Source: Ilumatobacteraceae bacterium (GTDB lineage Bacteria > Actinomycetota > Acidimicrobiia > Acidimicrobiales > Ilumatobacteraceae). From it: 64,000 bases of DNA. Below the pieces are notes generated by a model that searched no databases, had not been told where the DNA came from, and saw only the letters and a list, made by a program, of their open reading frames with translations. Shown here one piece after another: positions 61,039-64,000 of this stretch. A program made the translations under genes and the position numbers. Positions within the stretch are counted from its first letter, which is position 1. The number at the start of each line of letters is the position of its first letter. The stretch lies in contig JAOBWK010000039.1 of assembly GCA_025463305.1 (NCBI GenBank), positions 1-64,000 on the forward strand, written 5' to 3'.

Positions 61039-62223
61039 ATGGCGAACATCGACGATGTCAGCAACGGTCCTCTGGTCATCATCGGTGGCGGCGCTGCAGG
61101 CCATGCGTGCGCGTCCTCATATCGAGCCCGCGGAGGCGAAGGACCGGTGGTCATGGTGACTGCGGACGATCGCCTGCCGTACTTCCGCCCGCACCTCAGC
61201 AAGGAGGTGCTCGCTGGTGAGATGTCGTTGGAGTCCGTCGGCCTCGACAACGAATCGTGGTACGCAGCACGGCAGGTGGACACCCGGCTGACGCGTCGAG
61301 TGACCGGCATCGACCTCGGCAGCCGGATCCTCGCCACGGACTCGGATCCGATCGCGTTCGGTCAGCTCGTACTCGCGATGGGATCTGGATCGACGCATCC
61401 GCCGATCCCGGGTAGCGATCATCCAAGAGTGCTCAGCCTTCGCTCGGCGAGTGATGCCGTGCGGATCCTCGAACGGATCGACACTCGCGCTCCCCTGCTG
61501 GTGGTCGGGTCCGGGTTCATCGGGTGTGAGGCCGCAGCGAGCGTCCGGACGCGTGGCATCGCCGTCACGATGGCGTCGGAGGAGGCCGCACCACAGCTCG
61601 CACGACTCGGTGGCGACGCAGCCGGGATGATCGCAGGTTGGCTGCGCGATCTGGGTGTCGATGTTCGCGGCGGCCGCCGAGTCGTGCGGCTCGAGCATTC
61701 CGGCTCGACCACTCGGGCCCTCCTCGACGATGGCGCTGCGATCGAGTGTGGTTGGGTGATCATGGCGACGGGCGCGCATCCGAACATCGAGCTGGCCGAG
61801 GCCGTCGGATTGACCGACGACGGCGCTGTTCCAGTGGATGCGTCGATGTCCTCGGTGGCTCCGGGCGTGTTCGCTGTCGGTGACATCGTCCATGCGTTCA
61901 ACGTCGCGGCGGGTCGGCCGCTCCGCGTTGAGCACTGGGGTGACGCGAAACGGATGGGCTCGATTGCGGGAGCGGTCGCGGCCGGTGCCCACGACGAGTG
62001 GGCACAGGCGCCGGGGTTTTGGACGTCCATCGCGGGCCGCACGATCAAGTACGTGGCATGGGGTGATGGTTGGGATCGCGCCGTGGTCCGGCGTTCGGCT
62101 TCGGGCATCACGGTCTGGTATGCGAAGGACGGGTTCTATGCGGGAGTGCTCACCCACGACCACGACGAGGACCTGCTGATCGGGACCGCATTGATCGAGT
62201 CGAGGGCACCGTTCGATCTCTGA
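61039..62223 (+). CDS. FAD-dependent pyridine-nucleotide oxidoreductase (ferredoxin-reductase-like)
   Basis: The 394-residue protein has two dinucleotide-binding domains: LVIIGGGAAGHACASS near residue 13 for FAD and LLVVGSGFIGCEAAASV near 155 for NAD(P). GVFAVGDIVHAF near 275 is the third conserved site. This is the ferredoxin/rubredoxin reductase-like family that passes electrons from NAD(P)H to small carriers. The carotenoid enzymes or the hemerythrin nearby might use it, but that is inference. The promoter motif upstream suggests stress induction. Confidence 0.85.
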   Translation: MANIDDVSNGPLVIIGGGAAGHACASSYRARGGEGPVVMVTADDRLPYFRPHLSKEVLAGEMSLESVGLDNESWYAARQVDTRLTRRVTGIDLGSRILATDSDPIAFGQLVLAMGSGSTHPPIPGSDHPRVLSLRSASDAVRILERIDTRAPLLVVGSGFIGCEAAASVRTRGIAVTMASEEAAPQLARLGGDAAGMIAGWLRDLGVDVRGGRRVVRLEHSGSTTRALLDDGAAIECGWVIMATGAHPNIELAEAVGLTDDGAVPVDASMSSVAPGVFAVGDIVHAFNVAAGRPLRVEHWGDAKRMGSIAGAVAAGAHDEWAQAPGFWTSIAGRTIKYVAWGDGWDRAVVRRSASGITVWYAKDGFYAGVLTHDHDEDLLIGTALIESRAPFDL

Positions 62224-62311
62224 GCCGGCTGCGAGAGGCCTCCCCGACCGATGGCTCGGCCGTTCGTCGTGATGGTGTCCCGGAGTGCTTCGTCGACGCA
62301 GCGCCTGCCGG

Positions 62312-62971
62312 TCAGCTGAGAAGGTCGGCGAGGGGGCTCCTCGACGCGTTCCTCCAGAGCGCTTCGACATCGGCGTAGACCGCGACGGCGCCGGCTTCCA
62401 GCAGTTCGGCCTCGCTGAAACCACCGGTCTCGACGGCGATGCAGGGCAAGCGCGCGGCGAGTGCCGACTGGACGTCCCACGTGCTGTCCCCGACCACGAG
62501 GGTTCGGTCGGGTGAGCCGTTGGCCCGATGCATCGCAGTCAGGAAGATCTCGGGCTCGGGCTTGGCGTGCTCGACATCGTCGGAGGTGGTGGACACGTCG
62601 ATCAGCCCGCCGACATCGAGAAGGTCGATCATCCGAGCCAGGTGATCGGCAGGTGCCGATGTCGCCAACACCACGGCGACACCGGCCTGAGACATGTCGC
62701 TCAGCAATTGAGCGGCGAACGGAAAGGAACGCACCTCCGCCATCAGCAGCTCGTACTCCGACTTCCATGACTGTGCGATCGCGTCGTCCTCGCGACCGAT
62801 CAACGTCGTGAGGAGGGTGTCGGAGCCCATGCCGATGAGACGGTGGATGGCGTTCATGGGCGCCCATGTGTCGTGGGCTCGAAGAGCCCGGGACCACGCG
62901 ACCGTGTGAAGGTAGTTGCTGTCGACGAGCGTGCCGTCGACGTCGAACAAGATGCTGGGTCGGGCTGACAT
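62312..62971 (-). CDS. HAD-superfamily phosphatase
   Basis: The 219-residue protein starts MSARPSILFDVDGTLVDS, the nucleophile motif I DxDGT. Motif II is in VVLATSAPAD, motif III lysine in EHAKPEPEIF and motif IV in LVVGDSTWDVQSA. Its cap domain and length suggest a beta-phosphoglucomutase/phosphoglycolate phosphatase-like subgroup. The exact substrate is unknown. It is a single gene, convergent with the reductase. Confidence 0.87.
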   Translation of the reverse strand: MSARPSILFDVDGTLVDSNYLHTVAWSRALRAHDTWAPMNAIHRLIGMGSDTLLTTLIGREDDAIAQSWKSEYELLMAEVRSFPFAAQLLSDMSQAGVAVVLATSAPADHLARMIDLLDVGGLIDVSTTSDDVEHAKPEPEIFLTAMHRANGSPDRTLVVGDSTWDVQSALAARLPCIAVETGGFSEAELLEAGAVAVYADVEALWRNASRSPLADLLS

Positions 62972-63057
62972 GACAGTCGTCTGCCCGGCGTGAGGATGTT
63001 CGAGACGCTCCGCCGTTCACTGCCTGGTTGCTTCCGCGCGTGGGGTCGGTCTTCGTG

Positions 63058-63082
63058 GTTCAAATCGGGTTCGGGTGGGGTA
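63058..63082 (+). promoter_or_regulatory. SigB/SigF-type promoter candidate
   Basis: GTTC (63058-63061), 16 bases, GGGTA (63078-63082), followed by ATG 63094 after 11 bases without a clear ribosome binding site. Confidence 0.4.
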
Positions 63083-63093
63083 GTGGCGCGCGC

Positions 63094-63852
63094 ATGGACG
63101 CAATCACCTTGCTGCGCAACGACCACAAGACCGTGGAGGCGTTGTTCAAGCGCTTCGAGAAGGCCGGAGATTCGGCGTTCGTCGAGAAGCGAGAGATCAT
63201 TGACCGCATCATCGAGGAACTGTCCGTCCACGCGGCCATCGAGGAGCAGTTGTTCTATCCGACGGCGCGCGCAGCGGTGCCATCAACGGAGGACATCGCG
63301 TTGGAGAGCATCGAGGAACATCACATCGTGAAGTGGGTGCTGTCGGAGCTCGAGGGCCTGGATCCGAGGGCCGAGCGGTTCGACCCCAAGGTCACCGTGC
63401 TGATCGAGAACGTTCGCCACCATGTCGAGGAGGAGCAGAACGAGTTCTTCCCGATGGTGCGTGAAGCACTGGGACGCAAGGCTCTTGCTGAGCTCGGCGA
63501 CGCCATGGTCGCCGCGAAGGCGACAGCCCCCACGCATCCTCATCCCAGGTCGCCTGACGCGCCGCCGGCCAACGGCGTCGTCGGCGCGATCGCCGGGATC
63601 GTCGATCGTTTGAACGACAACGCCAGTGGCCTCGCCCAGGGAGGCCTGGCGGCAGGTCAGGATCTGATGGCGCGCATCACCGGCACGAAGCGTCCGAAGA
63701 CATCCCCGACGGGCTCCTCGACCGCTCGCGCGAAGGCCAAGGCGACGCGAGCGGCAGTCGCCCCGACAACGGCTCCCGATCGGTCTCGTACGAAGGCCGG
63801 TGCGTCGAAGAAGGTCGGCGTGCCCAAAAAGGCCGCTGCGCCGAAGCGGTGA
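63094..63852 (+). CDS. Hemerythrin HHE-domain protein with a lysine/alanine-rich tail
   Basis: The 252-residue protein has a four-helix HHE domain: LLRNDHKTVEALF with the first His, VHAAIEEQLFYPTA, EEHHIVKWVLSEL and NVRHHVEEEQNEFFPM, a complete set of expected iron ligands (His and Glu). It could bind oxygen, NO or iron, as known for this family. The last about 80 residues are Ala/Lys/Thr-rich (AKAKATRAA, KKVGVPKKAAAPK), resembling histone-like tails and probably DNA- or surface-binding. The start ATG 63094 is preferred to a longer version since the domain begins there. Confidence 0.85.
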   Translation: MDAITLLRNDHKTVEALFKRFEKAGDSAFVEKREIIDRIIEELSVHAAIEEQLFYPTARAAVPSTEDIALESIEEHHIVKWVLSELEGLDPRAERFDPKVTVLIENVRHHVEEEQNEFFPMVREALGRKALAELGDAMVAAKATAPTHPHPRSPDAPPANGVVGAIAGIVDRLNDNASGLAQGGLAAGQDLMARITGTKRPKTSPTGSSTARAKAKATRAAVAPTTAPDRSRTKAGASKKVGVPKKAAAPKR

Positions 63853-63913
63853 CCGGATGCGGGCCATCGGCGAGGACGCCGGCTCGGACACGCCACCTCT
63901 GGTGCCACGCTCC

Positions 63914-64000
63914 GATGGGTGACGACCTGCCCGATGAAATCGTCGCCGCCATTGGCAAGGCGTCCGAGGCGCTGGAGCACGTCGAGCGCGCTCGCGGTCA
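63914..64000 (+). CDS. Start of a gene truncated by the window end
   Basis: From ATG 63914 an open frame reads MGDDLPDEIVAAIGKASEAL and continues to the last base. It looks like real coding sequence with an acidic, helical N-terminus, but there is too little to name a family. It lies 61 bases after the hemerythrin gene on the same strand. Confidence 0.5.

Noticed and set aside
42094..64000. Second copy of the tRNA-Gly 3' end marking the far edge of an island
   Set aside because: Scanning by eye for GTTCGAATCTCG-like sequence found none; the far edge may lie outside the window or the element may be decayed.

Overview
The window is high-GC (mostly well above 60% by eye), densely coded DNA from an actinobacterium. 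Three things point there: the order clpP-clpX-folC-ndk-mreBCD-mrdA-rodA-rne/rng-rplU-rpmA-obg-proB, heavy use of GTG starts, and many genes that seem to be transcribed without a leader. SURF1, a WS/DGAT acyltransferase and threonine-rich envelope proteins would fit Acidimicrobiia (Ilumatobacter-like), but that placement is inference from gene content only.

Region 1 (1-16.4 kb) is conserved housekeeping: the end of clpP, clpX, folC, ndk, the rod-shape/elongasome block mreB-mreC-mreD-mrdA-rodA, an RNase E/G, ribosomal proteins L21 and L27 (closed by a perfect 12-bp hairpin), a convergent dGTPase, obg and proB.

Region 2 (16.4-26.4 kb) holds two divergent AAA+/VWA modules. The minus-strand operon of six genes encodes an AAA+ ATPase with a TerB-like N-terminus, two solute-binding-like membrane-attached proteins (one with a VWA domain), a membrane coiled-coil protein, the lipid II flippase MurJ and a PspA/IM30 protein. 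The plus-strand operon is a MoxR ATPase and a CoxE-type VWA protein. Together they look like an envelope maintenance or stress system, and this is the best candidate for an undescribed system here.

Region 3 (26.4-42 kb) is mixed metabolism: palindromic intergenic repeats, guaB, a histidine phosphatase, a GMC oxidoreductase, a wax ester/DGAT-like acyltransferase, a metallo-beta-lactamase-fold protein, SURF1, a saccharopine-dehydrogenase-like protein, a SET-domain protein, a Tat-exported peptidoglycan amidase, and metX behind a probable SAM riboswitch.

Region 4 (42-52 kb) is accessory. It starts with tRNA-Gly(GCC), a tyrosine recombinase with degenerate catalytic positions and an excisionase-like protein. 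It goes on with small proteins, three genes broken by single-base frameshifts (an RsbW-like kinase, a VOC protein and a PRC-barrel-like protein), a STAS protein, an NRAMP-type transporter with altered metal-site motifs, and a three-member paralogous family of small unknown proteins.

Region 5 (52-59 kb) is a complete carotenoid cluster: crtYc-crtYd-crtZ converge on an operon of an Idi-polyprenyl synthase fusion, crtI, crtB, a family 2 glycosyltransferase and a CrtO-like acyltransferase. The expected end product is a cyclic, hydroxylated carotenoid, possibly glycosylated and acylated. Region 6 (59-64 kb) has small stress-type genes: a DUF3253 protein, a PNPOx-fold protein, a flavin reductase, a HAD phosphatase and a hemerythrin. 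Several carry GTTY-N14-16-GGGTA motifs like those of SigB/SigF promoters.
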